64,000 nt of DNA, from contig NZ_FOJB01000001.1 of NCBI RefSeq assembly GCF_900109955.1, forward strand, positions 1,550,001-1,614,000. The letters are read 5' to 3'. Below are positions 24,803 to 33,326 of this stretch, piece by piece; the first letter of the stretch is position 1, and each line of letters starts with the position of its first letter. Below the pieces are notes generated by a model that was not told where the DNA came from, did no database searches, and saw only the letters and a program-made list of their open reading frames with translations. The translations under genes were made by a program, and so were the position numbers. Origin of the DNA: Aliiroseovarius sediminilitoris (GTDB taxonomy: Bacteria > Pseudomonadota > Alphaproteobacteria > Rhodobacterales > Rhodobacteraceae).

Positions 24803-26686
24803 ATGGAACCGATTGTCTTTTCGCTGGAAATGGGCGTCGTGAGTGCGATGCTGGCGTTCACCGTGTTCCTGTTCGTGTCCGAGATCGTGCGCATAGATCT
24901 GGCCGCAATCCTGATCCTCGTCATCCTTGGTATCCTGAGCTACATTCCCGCGCTGTCCAATCTGGCCGAGGTCAATCGCCTGTTCGACGGGTTTGCCTCG
25001 AACGCGGTGATTTCGATCATCGCGGTGATGATCGTGGGGGCAGGTCTGGACAAGACCGGGCTGATGAACAAGGTGGCCGCGACGATCATGAAACGTGGCG
25101 GCGCAACCGAGGCGCGCATTCAGCCGATCGTGGCAGCCACGGTCGGTGTGATTTCCAGCTTCATGCAAAACGTGGGGGCGGCCGCACTGTTTCTGCCGGT
25201 GATAAGCCGTATTTCGACACGCTCAGGCATTCCTCTGAACCGTCTGGCCATGCCGATGGGGTTCTGCGCCATTCTTGGCGGCACGATGACAATGGTGGGC
25301 TCGTCACCGTTGATCCTGTTGAACGATCTGATCCAGACGGCGAATAACAGCTTGCCGGACGGCCAGAAGATGGCCAGTTTCGGCCTGTTCTCCGTCACCC
25401 CGATCGGTGCCGTTCTTATCCTCAGCGGGATCCTGTATTTCCTGCTGCTTGGCCGTTGGGTGTTGCCCGAAGGCGGTTCTGCCAGCAGTTCGTCGGTCGG
25501 GCAGGGGATGTCGGCCTATCTGAAGCGGGTCTATGGCATCAGGGCCAGTGTCCATGAGGTCGACGTGCCTGCCGACAGCCCCTTGGTGGGGCAGATCCTT
25601 GCGGATGTGAACCTTGAAAACAACCTCTACATCATCTCGACATTCTATCGCGGCAAGACCTCTATGGTGCAGGTTCTGACCGCCGAGATCGCCGCACCCT
25701 GTCGGCTGGCGATCATCGGCAAGAAAACAGTGGTCGAGGCGTTCGCCGAAAAATATGGCCTGACAATTTTCCCCGAGTTGGACGTTTTCGTCGAGGAGTT
25801 TGCCCCCACCAATGCAGGCATCGCCGAGATTGTCATTCCGCCGGAAAGCAAACTGATTGGCAAATCCCCGCGCGATCTTCTGTTGCGCAAGACCTATGGA
25901 TTGTCGCTGTTGGCGATCCACCGGGGAGAGGAAACGCTGAGCCATGTGGAAACCGAGGAACACAAACCGACGGCCATCGGCTTGGTCAAGTTTCAGGTCG
26001 GCGACATGCTGGTCGCCCACACCCGCTGGGACAATCTGACTCAACTGAAAGACAACCGGGATTTCGTCATCATCACGTCCGATTTCCCGCAAGAGGAGTT
26101 GCGCCCGCACAAGGTGGGCTGGGCACTTTTGTTCTTTGCGATCTCGATCTCGATGATCCTGTTCACCGACATTCGCCTGTCGCTGTGCCTGCTGACCGGG
26201 GCCGTCGGGATGCTGCTGGCGCGGGTGATTTCGATAGACGAAGCGTATCAGGCTGTCGGGTGGAACACCGTGTTCCTGCTGGCGAGCCTGATCCCCTTGG
26301 GGCAGGCGGTGCAGAACACCGGCACGGCAGAATGGATTGCCCAGCAGATTCTATCCATTCTGGACGGCTGGCCGCTCTGGTCGCTGCAAACCGGCATTGC
26401 GATCCTGTCCACTGCCTTTTCTCTGGTCATGTCGAATGTGGGAGCCACCGTGCTCTTGGTGCCGCTGGCAGTGTCGATCGCGGTGGCGGCGGGCGGCGAC
26501 CCGGCGCTGTTTGCTTTGACCGTGGCGATCTCCACCTCGAACTCGTTCATCATCCCGACCCATCAGGTGAATGCGCTGATCATGGGACCGGCGGGCTACA
26601 AGGTGAAAGACTTTGTGAAAAGCGGAGGGATCATGACCGTGATCTTCCTCGTGGTGTCACTCGTGATGCTGAACGTGGTCTTCTGA
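24803..26686 (+). CDS. SLC13-family permease with two RCK_C (TrkA_C) domains
   Basis: A 627-residue membrane protein. Five or six helices fill residues 1-225, two cytoplasmic RCK_C modules cover about 240-410 (SPLVGQILADVNLE and SKLIGKSPRDLLLRKTYG are their cores), and a second bundle of helices runs from about 440 to the end. This is the layout of the bacterial CitT/SLC13 permeases with TrkA_C inserts, often annotated as sulfate, dicarboxylate or anion permeases. The motif SNVGATVLLVPLA near 540 is typical of the second half. I chose ATG 24803 behind AAGGGGG; a GTG at 24779 is in frame. Substrate unknown. Confidence 0.87.
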   Translation: MEPIVFSLEMGVVSAMLAFTVFLFVSEIVRIDLAAILILVILGILSYIPALSNLAEVNRLFDGFASNAVISIIAVMIVGAGLDKTGLMNKVAATIMKRGGATEARIQPIVAATVGVISSFMQNVGAAALFLPVISRISTRSGIPLNRLAMPMGFCAILGGTMTMVGSSPLILLNDLIQTANNSLPDGQKMASFGLFSVTPIGAVLILSGILYFLLLGRWVLPEGGSASSSSVGQGMSAYLKRVYGIRASVHEVDVPADSPLVGQILADVNLENNLYIISTFYRGKTSMVQVLTAEIAAPCRLAIIGKKTVVEAFAEKYGLTIFPELDVFVEEFAPTNAGIAEIVIPPESKLIGKSPRDLLLRKTYGLSLLAIHRGEETLSHVETEEHKPTAIGLVKFQVGDMLVAHTRWDNLTQLKDNRDFVIITSDFPQEELRPHKVGWALLFFAISISMILFTDIRLSLCLLTGAVGMLLARVISIDEAYQAVGWNTVFLLASLIPLGQAVQNTGTAEWIAQQILSILDGWPLWSLQTGIAILSTAFSLVMSNVGATVLLVPLAVSIAVAAGGDPALFALTVAISTSNSFIIPTHQVNALIMGPAGYKVKDFVKSGGIMTVIFLVVSLVMLNVVF

Positions 26687-26690
26687 TCGC

Positions 26691-27476
26691 TCACTGACCC
26701 TTCCACACGGGGTCGCGTTTTTCGGCGAATGCGCGCGCGCCTTCCAACTGATCTTCCGAGCGGTAAAGTTTCTCGACCGTTTCAAACTGGCTTTTGGTGA
26801 TCCGGTTCATCGCGTCCTGAAACTTCATATCCTCGGCCTCGCGCACAACCTCCTTGATCGCGGCATAGACCAGCGGTGGGCCAGAGGCGAGCAGGGCCGC
26901 CATCTTGCGCGCCTCGGCCATCAGGTCGGCGGCGGGATAAATGTGGTTGATCATGCCCCAGCGTGCCGCCTCGTCCGCGTCCAGCCAGCGACCGGTGAAC
27001 AACATCTCCATCGCGATGTGATAGGGAATGCGCTTGGGCAGTTTGATGCTGGCGGCATCGGCCACGGTGCCGGACCGGATTTCCGGTAGCGCAAAGCTGG
27101 CATGATCGGCGGCCAGAATGATGTCGGCAGACAGGGCCAGTTCCAGCCCACCGCCGCAGCAAATACCGTTCACGGCGGCAATCACCGGCTTGTTCAGCCC
27201 GCGCAACTCCTGCAAGCCGCCAAACCCGCCCAGCCCGTAATCGCCATCGACCGCGTCGCCCTCAGCCGCCGCTTTCAGATCCCAACCGGGGCAGAAGAAT
27301 TTTTCACCCGCGCCTGTGACGATCGCCACGCGCAGGTCGGGGTCGTCGCGAAACGCGGTGAACACCTCGCCCATGATGCGGCTGGTGGCCAGGTCGATGG
27401 CGTTGGCCTTGGGGCGGTCCAGCGTGACCTCAAGCACATGACCGTCGCGGTGGGTCTTGATGGGGGTGTCGGTCAT
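26691..27476 (-). CDS. Crotonobetainyl-CoA hydratase (CaiD-like enoyl-CoA hydratase)
   Basis: A 261-residue crotonase-fold enzyme. The oxyanion-hole segment and GGGLELAL place one acid at Glu112, and ALPEIRSG places the second at Glu132, the same pair as in E. coli CaiD. It should hydrate crotonobetainyl-CoA to L-carnitinyl-CoA. It is the last gene of the leftward carnitine/gamma-butyrobetaine operon, its start touching the stop of the acyl-CoA synthetase gene. CaiD identity is supported by both motif and context. Confidence 0.87.
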   Translation of the reverse strand: MTDTPIKTHRDGHVLEVTLDRPKANAIDLATSRIMGEVFTAFRDDPDLRVAIVTGAGEKFFCPGWDLKAAAEGDAVDGDYGLGGFGGLQELRGLNKPVIAAVNGICCGGGLELALSADIILAADHASFALPEIRSGTVADAASIKLPKRIPYHIAMEMLFTGRWLDADEAARWGMINHIYPAADLMAEARKMAALLASGPPLVYAAIKEVVREAEDMKFQDAMNRITKSQFETVEKLYRSEDQLEGARAFAEKRDPVWKGQ

Positions 27477-29507
27477 TCAGATGTCTCCTGTCCGGATAAG
27501 GGCGTCGGCGGCGATTGCGCCGTCTGGCATAACGATCAGCGGATTGATCTCAACCTCGTCAGCGGGCGCGGCCATCACATGGGCCTGCACCGCCATCACA
27601 TTGTCAAGCACCGCCTTGATGTCGGCAGCGGGCGCGCCACGGTATCCGCGCAGCAGCGGCGCGATACGAAGACGCATCAGGGCGGCATGAATTTCCTCTC
27701 GGGTAGACGGAACCAAAAGCGATTGGCTGTCTTGCAGGATCTCTGTCAGCACGCCGCCAGCGGCAAGCGTCAGGACATAACCATGCGCCGGGTCGCGGGT
27801 GACGCCGATCAACAGCTCAACAATGCCACCGGTGATCATTTCCTCGACCAAAAAGCTCTCGCTTTGCATGGCGCGCGCAGCCTCGACGACGTGGGCCGCG
27901 CTTGTCAGGTTCAGCCGGACCGCGCCCGCCTCGGATTTATGCGCATGTCCTTCGCCCTTCAGAACCACGGGAAAGCCGATCTCTGCCGCCGCGCGTGCGG
28001 CCTCTTCCGGCGAAACGGCAGGGCGCGACTGTGGGACCCGCACGCCATGCGCCGCCAAAGCCCGTTTGGCGGCCCGTTCCGTCAGCACGCCGCGACTCTG
28101 AGGCGGGGCAAGAAAAATGGGCGCCGGCGTGTCAGGGTTGCCCCCAAACGCAGCGGCCACCTCGATCGCATCAATCGCATGGTCCAAACCGCAAAGCGGC
28201 ACGATCCCTGTCGCAAGCAATCGGTGTGCGGTCGCCTCTGGCATTGTCTCAGGCAGTGACGAGACGATGCCCATCGGCACACCGCTGACGTCACGCGCCC
28301 GCTCGACCGCGTCAATCACCAGACCCCAGGCGGGCGAGGTGCAGCGATCAGAGCGCGGAAAGTCCAGCACGACCATGCCGAACCCAAGATCGGCGCGCAT
28401 CATGGCGGTGAACGTGTCCGTCATCGCCTGAAGATTGCCCCAGATATAGGTGTGGTAATCCAAGGGGTTGGCCAGCGCCACCATGGGGCCGAGAGCCGTG
28501 CGCAGCGCTTTGATCTGGGCGGGGGTCAGCGCCGGAAAGCTCACATTCCTGCCATGTGCGCTGTCGGCCACAAGACTGGCCTCGCCGCCCGAACAGGACA
28601 TGGAGGCGACCCGGTTGGACCTGAGCGGCCCCACGGTATGAAGCAGCTTCAGCGTCTCAAGCAATGCTGGCAGAGAGGACACTTGCCCAATCCCCAATCG
28701 CGCCAACAAGGCCCGCGCACCCACGTCACTGCCTGCAAGTGACGCGGTGTGGCTGATCGCGGCGGTCCGCGCGTGATCAGATTGACCGACCTTGAGCGCG
28801 ACGATGGGCTTGCCAAGTGTGTGGGCTTTTGCGGCCAAGGCCTCCAGCGCGCGAAGATCACCTACGCCCTCGATATGCAGACCCAGGGCGGTCACGCGCT
28901 CGTCGTCCAGAAGCGCCGCGCCGATCTCGGCCAGCCCGGTCTGCGCCTGATTGCCAACTGTCACCACATAGGCAATCGGCAGGCCGCGTGTCTGCATCGT
29001 CAGATTGATCGCAATGTTCGAACTTTGTGTCACCAGCGCAACACCCGTGTCACAAGACACCCCGCCATGCTGGTCGGGCCACAGGATTGTCCGGTCAAGA
29101 TAGTTAAGATAACCGTAACAATTGGGACCAATGATGGGCATATCGCCCGCCGCCGACAACAATTTTCCCTGCATATCCGCGCCGTCATTGCTTTCCGCCG
29201 CTGCTTCTGCAAACCCGGATGCAAAACAGATCGCGCCGCCCGCACCTCGTGCGGACAATGCGGCGACCACTTCGACCGTGGCGTGGCGATTGATACCGAC
29301 GAAAACGGCATCAGGGGCAGCAGGTAATGCGTCGACAGAAGTGAATGCCGGCAGGCCACAAACGCTGGGAAGCGTCGGGTGCACAGGCCAAATCCGACCC
29401 CGATAGCCGATCTTCTGACATTGCTCGATGACCTGGGCGCACCACGCGCCGCCGCCGATGACTGCGATGGTGCGTGGACGAAAAAGGCGCTCAAGCTCAC
29501 GCGACAT
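27477..29507 (-). CDS. Acyl-CoA synthetase, NDP-forming (gamma-butyrobetaine/carnitine CoA ligase)
   Basis: A 676-residue protein with a CoA-binding Rossmann domain at the start (PRTIAVIGGGAWCAQVIEQCQKIGYRG), succinyl-CoA-ligase-like middle domains and an ATP-grasp domain from about 460 to the end (FPVVLKGEGHAHKSEAGAV). This is the ADP-forming acetyl-CoA synthetase architecture. In this operon it should activate gamma-butyrobetaine with CoA. The start ATG 29507 gives the normal SRELERLFRPRTIAV beginning; upstream codons to 29585 are unlike the family. A spacer of about 270 bases with inverted repeats separates it from the acyl-CoA dehydrogenase gene upstream. Confidence 0.85.
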   Translation of the reverse strand: MSRELERLFRPRTIAVIGGGAWCAQVIEQCQKIGYRGRIWPVHPTLPSVCGLPAFTSVDALPAAPDAVFVGINRHATVEVVAALSARGAGGAICFASGFAEAAAESNDGADMQGKLLSAAGDMPIIGPNCYGYLNYLDRTILWPDQHGGVSCDTGVALVTQSSNIAINLTMQTRGLPIAYVVTVGNQAQTGLAEIGAALLDDERVTALGLHIEGVGDLRALEALAAKAHTLGKPIVALKVGQSDHARTAAISHTASLAGSDVGARALLARLGIGQVSSLPALLETLKLLHTVGPLRSNRVASMSCSGGEASLVADSAHGRNVSFPALTPAQIKALRTALGPMVALANPLDYHTYIWGNLQAMTDTFTAMMRADLGFGMVVLDFPRSDRCTSPAWGLVIDAVERARDVSGVPMGIVSSLPETMPEATAHRLLATGIVPLCGLDHAIDAIEVAAAFGGNPDTPAPIFLAPPQSRGVLTERAAKRALAAHGVRVPQSRPAVSPEEAARAAAEIGFPVVLKGEGHAHKSEAGAVRLNLTSAAHVVEAARAMQSESFLVEEMITGGIVELLIGVTRDPAHGYVLTLAAGGVLTEILQDSQSLLVPSTREEIHAALMRLRIAPLLRGYRGAPAADIKAVLDNVMAVQAHVMAAPADEVEINPLIVMPDGAIAADALIRTGDI

Positions 29508-29589
29508 GGCCCGGACCTGTCCATTTGGCTCCGCCAGGGAAAGGGCGCAAGGGGCGCTGCCCCTCTTGGCCGTTGGCCAATTCACCCCG

Positions 29590-29610
29590 GGATATTTTGG
29601 GCCAGAAGAA
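29590..29610 (+). repeat. Intergenic repeat core, copy 1
   Basis: GGATATTTT, two bases, then GCCAGAAGAA. The same core occurs inverted at 29739-29759. Just upstream lie the palindromes AGGGGC-gct-GCCCCT (29550-29564) and TTGGCC-gtt-GGCCAA (29566-29580). I recall similar GC-palindrome plus ATATTTT..GCCAGA units as common in Rhodobacteraceae spacers. Confidence 0.6.
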
Positions 29611-29708
29611 GAAACGACTTGTTAACCAGTTTTGGTCAGTATCGGAGTGCGGTACAGGCGGGGACGCCGATGGCCGCGCCAGGAGAAGCACGAACAGGTG
29701 TTTCAACG

Positions 29709-29737
29709 CGCGGGGGGATCCAAGCGATCCTCCCGCG
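29709..29737. repeat. GC-rich hairpin inside the carnitine operon spacer
   Basis: CGCGGGGGGATC (29709-29720) pairs with GATCCTCCCGCG (29726-29737) over 12 positions with one G-T wobble and a 5-base loop. It adjoins repeat copy 2. A T-rich stretch follows only on the plus strand, against the direction of the operon. Confidence 0.6.
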
Positions 29738-29738
29738 T

Positions 29739-29759
29739 TTCTTCTGGCTGAAAATATCC
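29739..29759 (-). repeat. Intergenic repeat core, copy 2 (inverted)
   Basis: TTCTTCTGGC, two bases, AAAATATCC on the plus strand, the exact reverse complement of the conserved parts of copy 1. The two copies face each other across about 130 bases of non-coding DNA. Confidence 0.6.
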
Positions 29760-29778
29760 TCGCCGAAGGCATTGAATC

Positions 29779-30939
29779 TCATGCTCCCAAGGGGCGAAAC
29801 AGGTCGCGGCTGATGATATGGCGCTGAATTTCCGAGGTGCCGTCCCAGATGCGTTCGACACGGGCGTCGCGCCAGAACCGTTCCACGGGGAAGTCGTTCA
29901 TCAAGCCCATCCCACCGAAAATTTGCAGCGTGGTGTCGGTTACGCGGGCCAGCATTTCCGAAGCGTAGAGCTTTGCGGATGCAATCTCGCGGTTGGCGGG
30001 CAGGTTTTGGTCCAGCCGCCACGCGCCGGACAGGGTCAGCCAGTCGGCGGCGTCAATTTCGGTGATCATGTCTGCGACCTGAAAGCTGACACCCTGAAAT
30101 TTCGCGATGGGCTGGCCGAATTGCTTGCGTTCGGCCGCATAATTCAGGGCCATGTCAAAGCAGCGTCGCGCGCGGCCGACGCAGAAGGCGGCGACGGTCA
30201 GGCGGGTGGCGTAGAGCCATTCGTTCATCACTGCAAAGCCGCCGTCGACTTCGCCCAGAACCTGAGCGTCGGGCAGGCGGCAATTGTCGAAATCGAGGAT
30301 ACAGTTCCTGTAGCCCTTGTGGCTGACCGAGGCGTATCCGTCCCTGACGTCGAAACCGGCTGTGCCACGGTCAACGAGGAAACAGGTGATACGTTTCTTC
30401 GGCCCGCGCGGTGTGTCATCAACGCCGGTTGCGATGAAAACAATAAAGAAATCAGCATGTTCCGCACCAGAGATGAAGTGCTTGGAGCCGTTGATGACCC
30501 AATCGCCCCCATCACGCACCGCCGAACATTTCATGCCCCTTACGTCCGATCCAGCGTCGGGTTCGGTCATGGCAAGGGCGTCCATCTTCTCGCCCCGCAC
30601 GGCGGGCAAAAGGTAGCGGTCGCGTTGATCGCCCTCGCACGCCATCAGGATGTTCTGGGGACGTCCAAAGAAATGGGTCAGCGCCATCGACCCGCGCCCC
30701 AATTCGCGTTCGACCAGCGTGAAATCGAGATGTGACAGGCCCGCGCCGCCGACTTCTTCGGGGAAGTTGCAGGCGTAGAAGCCCAGGCCGATGACCTTCT
30801 GCTTGATCTCTTGCCCCAGTTCATGCGGCACCTGGCCGGTGCGTTCAACCATGTCCTCGTGGGGGTAGATCTCGTTCTCGACGAAGCTGCGCACGGTCGA
30901 GACGATCATTTTCTGCTCTTCACTCAGTCCGAAATCCAT
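29779..30939 (-). CDS. Acyl-CoA dehydrogenase, gamma-butyrobetainyl-CoA dehydrogenase (CaiA-like)
   Basis: A 386-residue flavoprotein with the full acyl-CoA dehydrogenase layout: helical N-domain, the FAD/substrate signature ALAMTEPDAGSD near residue 130, the HFISGAEHADFF strand region, and a C-terminal helical domain ending in RIWDGTSEIQR. It should oxidise gamma-butyrobetainyl-CoA to crotonobetainyl-CoA. The position that holds the catalytic glutamate in medium-chain enzymes (xEGT) is Asp here, at about residue 366. ATG 30939 overlaps the stop of the carnitine dehydrogenase gene (TGATG), so translation is coupled. Confidence 0.87.
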   Translation of the reverse strand: MDFGLSEEQKMIVSTVRSFVENEIYPHEDMVERTGQVPHELGQEIKQKVIGLGFYACNFPEEVGGAGLSHLDFTLVERELGRGSMALTHFFGRPQNILMACEGDQRDRYLLPAVRGEKMDALAMTEPDAGSDVRGMKCSAVRDGGDWVINGSKHFISGAEHADFFIVFIATGVDDTPRGPKKRITCFLVDRGTAGFDVRDGYASVSHKGYRNCILDFDNCRLPDAQVLGEVDGGFAVMNEWLYATRLTVAAFCVGRARRCFDMALNYAAERKQFGQPIAKFQGVSFQVADMITEIDAADWLTLSGAWRLDQNLPANREIASAKLYASEMLARVTDTTLQIFGGMGLMNDFPVERFWRDARVERIWDGTSEIQRHIISRDLFRPLGA

Positions 30940-32333
30940 CAGGTGGCTCCTTTCGCGTGCAGGGCGGCGAGTGCTTCGATGCGGGCCTCGACATCGGCGC
31001 GCGGCGGGCAGGATTTGCGGGTGATCAGGTCCACATGCAGCAGGAACTGGTCGCAGGTCGCCAGCAGCCCGCCATCTATCGCGCGCTTCATCTCGTGCCA
31101 CAGGCGCAGCTTTTTGCCTTCGCCCAAGGTGACGGTCGTATCGACATAGACTGCGTCGCCCGCATGGCATTCGTCGATGTATCTGATGTTGGTTTCAGCG
31201 GTGAAATAGCTGAGGCCAGACGCGATGTAACCCGCGTCAGCACCGACATGGATCATGATGCGGTCGGCGGCGTCCGAGAACACCTGACCATAGCGCCCTT
31301 CGTTCATATGGCCGTTATAGTCGGTCCAGTCCACCGGCACGTCACGGGTGACTGTGCGCAGGGGGACGGCGTCGGTCATGGCGGGCCACAGGTCCACCTC
31401 GTGTTCGCGGATCACGCGGCCTGCGCCGGAACCAGCCCCTCGCGTTTTCAGCGCGCGCAGCATCGAGACCAGGTTGTCGTCGCGCAGGCGCTCCAACTCG
31501 CGGATCGACATATGGCCGGATTGGGCATCGGACTGGCCGGCGATCAGGTCAACCAGTTCATCGGTGAATTCCGGCACGTCCATCAGCTTGGTCCAGGGCC
31601 AGGACAGGCAGGGGCCGAACTGCGCCATGAAGTGCTTCATGCCAGCTTCGCCCCCCGCGACTCGATAGGTTTCAAATAGGCCCATCTGCGCCCAGCGAAG
31701 GCCAAAGCCCATGCGGATCGCCTCGTCGATTTCCTCGGTTGTTGCGATGCCGTCCTTGACCAGCCACAGCGCTTCACGCCAGACAGCTTCAAGGAAACGA
31801 TCGGCAATATGGGCGTCGATTTCCTTGCGAACTTTCAGGGGGAACATACCAATGCCACTTAAGATAGCGGCGGCGCGGGTGCAGGTGTCGGCGTCGCCCA
31901 CAAGCTCGATCAAGGGCAGAAGATAGACCGGGTTGAACGGATGCGCGACAATGGCGCGCGCGCCGTTTTCGTTCAGTTCCGAGGGTTTGAAGCCCGATGT
32001 TGATGAGCCGATGATGGCGGTGTCCGGTGTGTGACGGATCAGGTCTGCAAAGACCTTGTGTTTCAGTTCCAGCCGTTCCGGCACGCTTTCCTGAACCCAG
32101 TCGGCACCCGTGACGGCCTCGGCCAGATCACGGTGATAGGTCAGTTGCCCCTCGGCAGGCAGCGCGGTTTCGTAGAGGCCCGGCAGCGCGCGGCGGGCGT
32201 TGGTCAGGACTTCGCCGATCTTGCGTTCGGCTTCGGGGTCGGGGTCGAATACGGCCACGTCCCATCCGTTCAGCAGGAACCGAGCGGCCCAGCCGCCGCC
32301 GATTACGCCGCCGCCGATGATCGCCGCCTTCAT
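30939..32333 (-). CDS. lcdH: L-carnitine 3-dehydrogenase fused to a hotdog thioesterase
   Basis: A 464-residue two-enzyme protein. Residues 1-315 form a 3-hydroxyacyl-CoA-dehydrogenase-like L-carnitine dehydrogenase: NAD site IIGGGVIGGGW at residues 5-15 and AHPFNPVYLLPLIELVG near 140. Residues from about 330 to the end form a 4HBT hotdog thioesterase (VDWTDYNGHMNEGRY). The first part oxidises carnitine to 3-dehydrocarnitine; the thioesterase can hydrolyse betainyl-CoA and carnitinyl-CoA. This fusion is characteristic of the pathway described in Sinorhizobium meliloti. ATG 32333 overlaps the stop of the cleavage-enzyme gene (ATGA). Confidence 0.9.
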   Translation of the reverse strand: MKAAIIGGGVIGGGWAARFLLNGWDVAVFDPDPEAERKIGEVLTNARRALPGLYETALPAEGQLTYHRDLAEAVTGADWVQESVPERLELKHKVFADLIRHTPDTAIIGSSTSGFKPSELNENGARAIVAHPFNPVYLLPLIELVGDADTCTRAAAILSGIGMFPLKVRKEIDAHIADRFLEAVWREALWLVKDGIATTEEIDEAIRMGFGLRWAQMGLFETYRVAGGEAGMKHFMAQFGPCLSWPWTKLMDVPEFTDELVDLIAGQSDAQSGHMSIRELERLRDDNLVSMLRALKTRGAGSGAGRVIREHEVDLWPAMTDAVPLRTVTRDVPVDWTDYNGHMNEGRYGQVFSDAADRIMIHVGADAGYIASGLSYFTAETNIRYIDECHAGDAVYVDTTVTLGEGKKLRLWHEMKRAIDGGLLATCDQFLLHVDLITRKSCPPRADVEARIEALAALHAKGAT

Positions 32334-33241
32334 TTGGGCGCCCTTTTCACAAGGCCAAGCTTCTTGCGCACGTCCTCGGGGCCGATCACGCGGGCACCCA
32401 TGCTTTCGATGATGCCACGCGCGCGGGTCACAAGCTGTTCGTTGGTCGCAAGCTCTCCCTTGCCAAGCCACAGGTTGTCCTCAAGCCCCACACGCACATT
32501 CCCGCCCGCCAGCACGGCCGCCGCGACATAGGCCATCTGATTGCGCCCCAGCCCGAAGGCCGAGAAGGTCCAGCCGTCCGGCACATTGTTGACCATCGCC
32601 ATGAAGGTGTTCAGGTCGTCCGGCGCGCCCCACGGCACACCCATGCACAGCTGCACAAGGGCGGGGCTGTCCAGCACGCCTTCCTTCACCAACTCCTTTG
32701 CGAACCACAGATGGCCGGTGTCGAAGGCCTCGATCTCGGGTTTCACGCCAAGATCGGTCATCATCTGCCCCATGGCGCGCAACATGCCAGGGGTGTTGGT
32801 CATGACATAATCGGCCTCGGCGAAATTCATGGTGCCACAATCCAGCGTGCAGATTTCAGGCAGGCAGTCGGCCACATGGGCGACCCGTTCGGCGGCACCG
32901 ATCATGTCTGTGCCAGCTTTGTTCACCGGCATGGGAGCGTCGGTCGGGCCGAAGGTGATGTCGCCACCCATACCCGCGGTCAGGTTCAAAACCACATCCA
33001 CATCGGCGTCGCGAATGCGTTCGGTCACTTCGCGATAGTATTTCAGGTCGCGCGATGGGGTGCCGGTATCGGGGTCGCGCACATGACAATGCACAATGGA
33101 AGCGCCTGCTTTCGCGGCGGCAATCGCGCTGTCGGCGATCTGTTTCGGGCTGCGTGGCACATGGGGCGAGCGGTCTTGCGTGCTGCCCGATCCGGTAACG
33201 GCGCAGGTGATGAAAACATCGGTGTTCATGGAAAGCGGCAT
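32330..33241 (-). CDS. Dehydrocarnitine cleavage enzyme (BKACE/DUF849 family)
   Basis: A 303-residue TIM-barrel enzyme of the beta-keto acid cleavage family. The zinc-binding HCHVRDP has its two histidines at residues 51 and 53, and DCGTMNFAEADYVMTN and FDTGHLWFA are family segments. With acetyl-CoA it should split 3-dehydrocarnitine into betainyl-CoA and acetoacetate. ATG 33241 is preceded by AGGAT; a second ATG at 33229 is possible. It is the first gene of the five-gene operon, divergent from cdhR. Confidence 0.88.
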   Translation of the reverse strand: MPLSMNTDVFITCAVTGSGSTQDRSPHVPRSPKQIADSAIAAAKAGASIVHCHVRDPDTGTPSRDLKYYREVTERIRDADVDVVLNLTAGMGGDITFGPTDAPMPVNKAGTDMIGAAERVAHVADCLPEICTLDCGTMNFAEADYVMTNTPGMLRAMGQMMTDLGVKPEIEAFDTGHLWFAKELVKEGVLDSPALVQLCMGVPWGAPDDLNTFMAMVNNVPDGWTFSAFGLGRNQMAYVAAAVLAGGNVRVGLEDNLWLGKGELATNEQLVTRARGIIESMGARVIGPEDVRKKLGLVKRAPK

Positions 33242-33310
33242 GGGATCCTCGCAGAATGGTTCGCGTGTTGGTTCATGATGTCCGGGATTGACGCGCGTGA
33301 TGTGCGGAAT

Positions 33311-33326
33311 TATGCAAAACTATGCA
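33311..33326 (+). promoter_or_regulatory. Direct repeat TATGCA x2 at the cdhR start
   Basis: TATGCA at 33311-33316 and 33321-33326 are spaced exactly 10 bases apart, and the second contains the cdhR start codon. In an 80-base divergent spacer this is a plausible AraC-type half-site pair for CdhR itself. Confidence 0.35.

Noticed and set aside
29709-29737. Hairpin read as an intrinsic terminator of the carnitine operon
   Set aside because: The T-rich tract follows on the strand opposite to the operon, so it cannot act as a standard terminator for it; kept as part of the repeat element.
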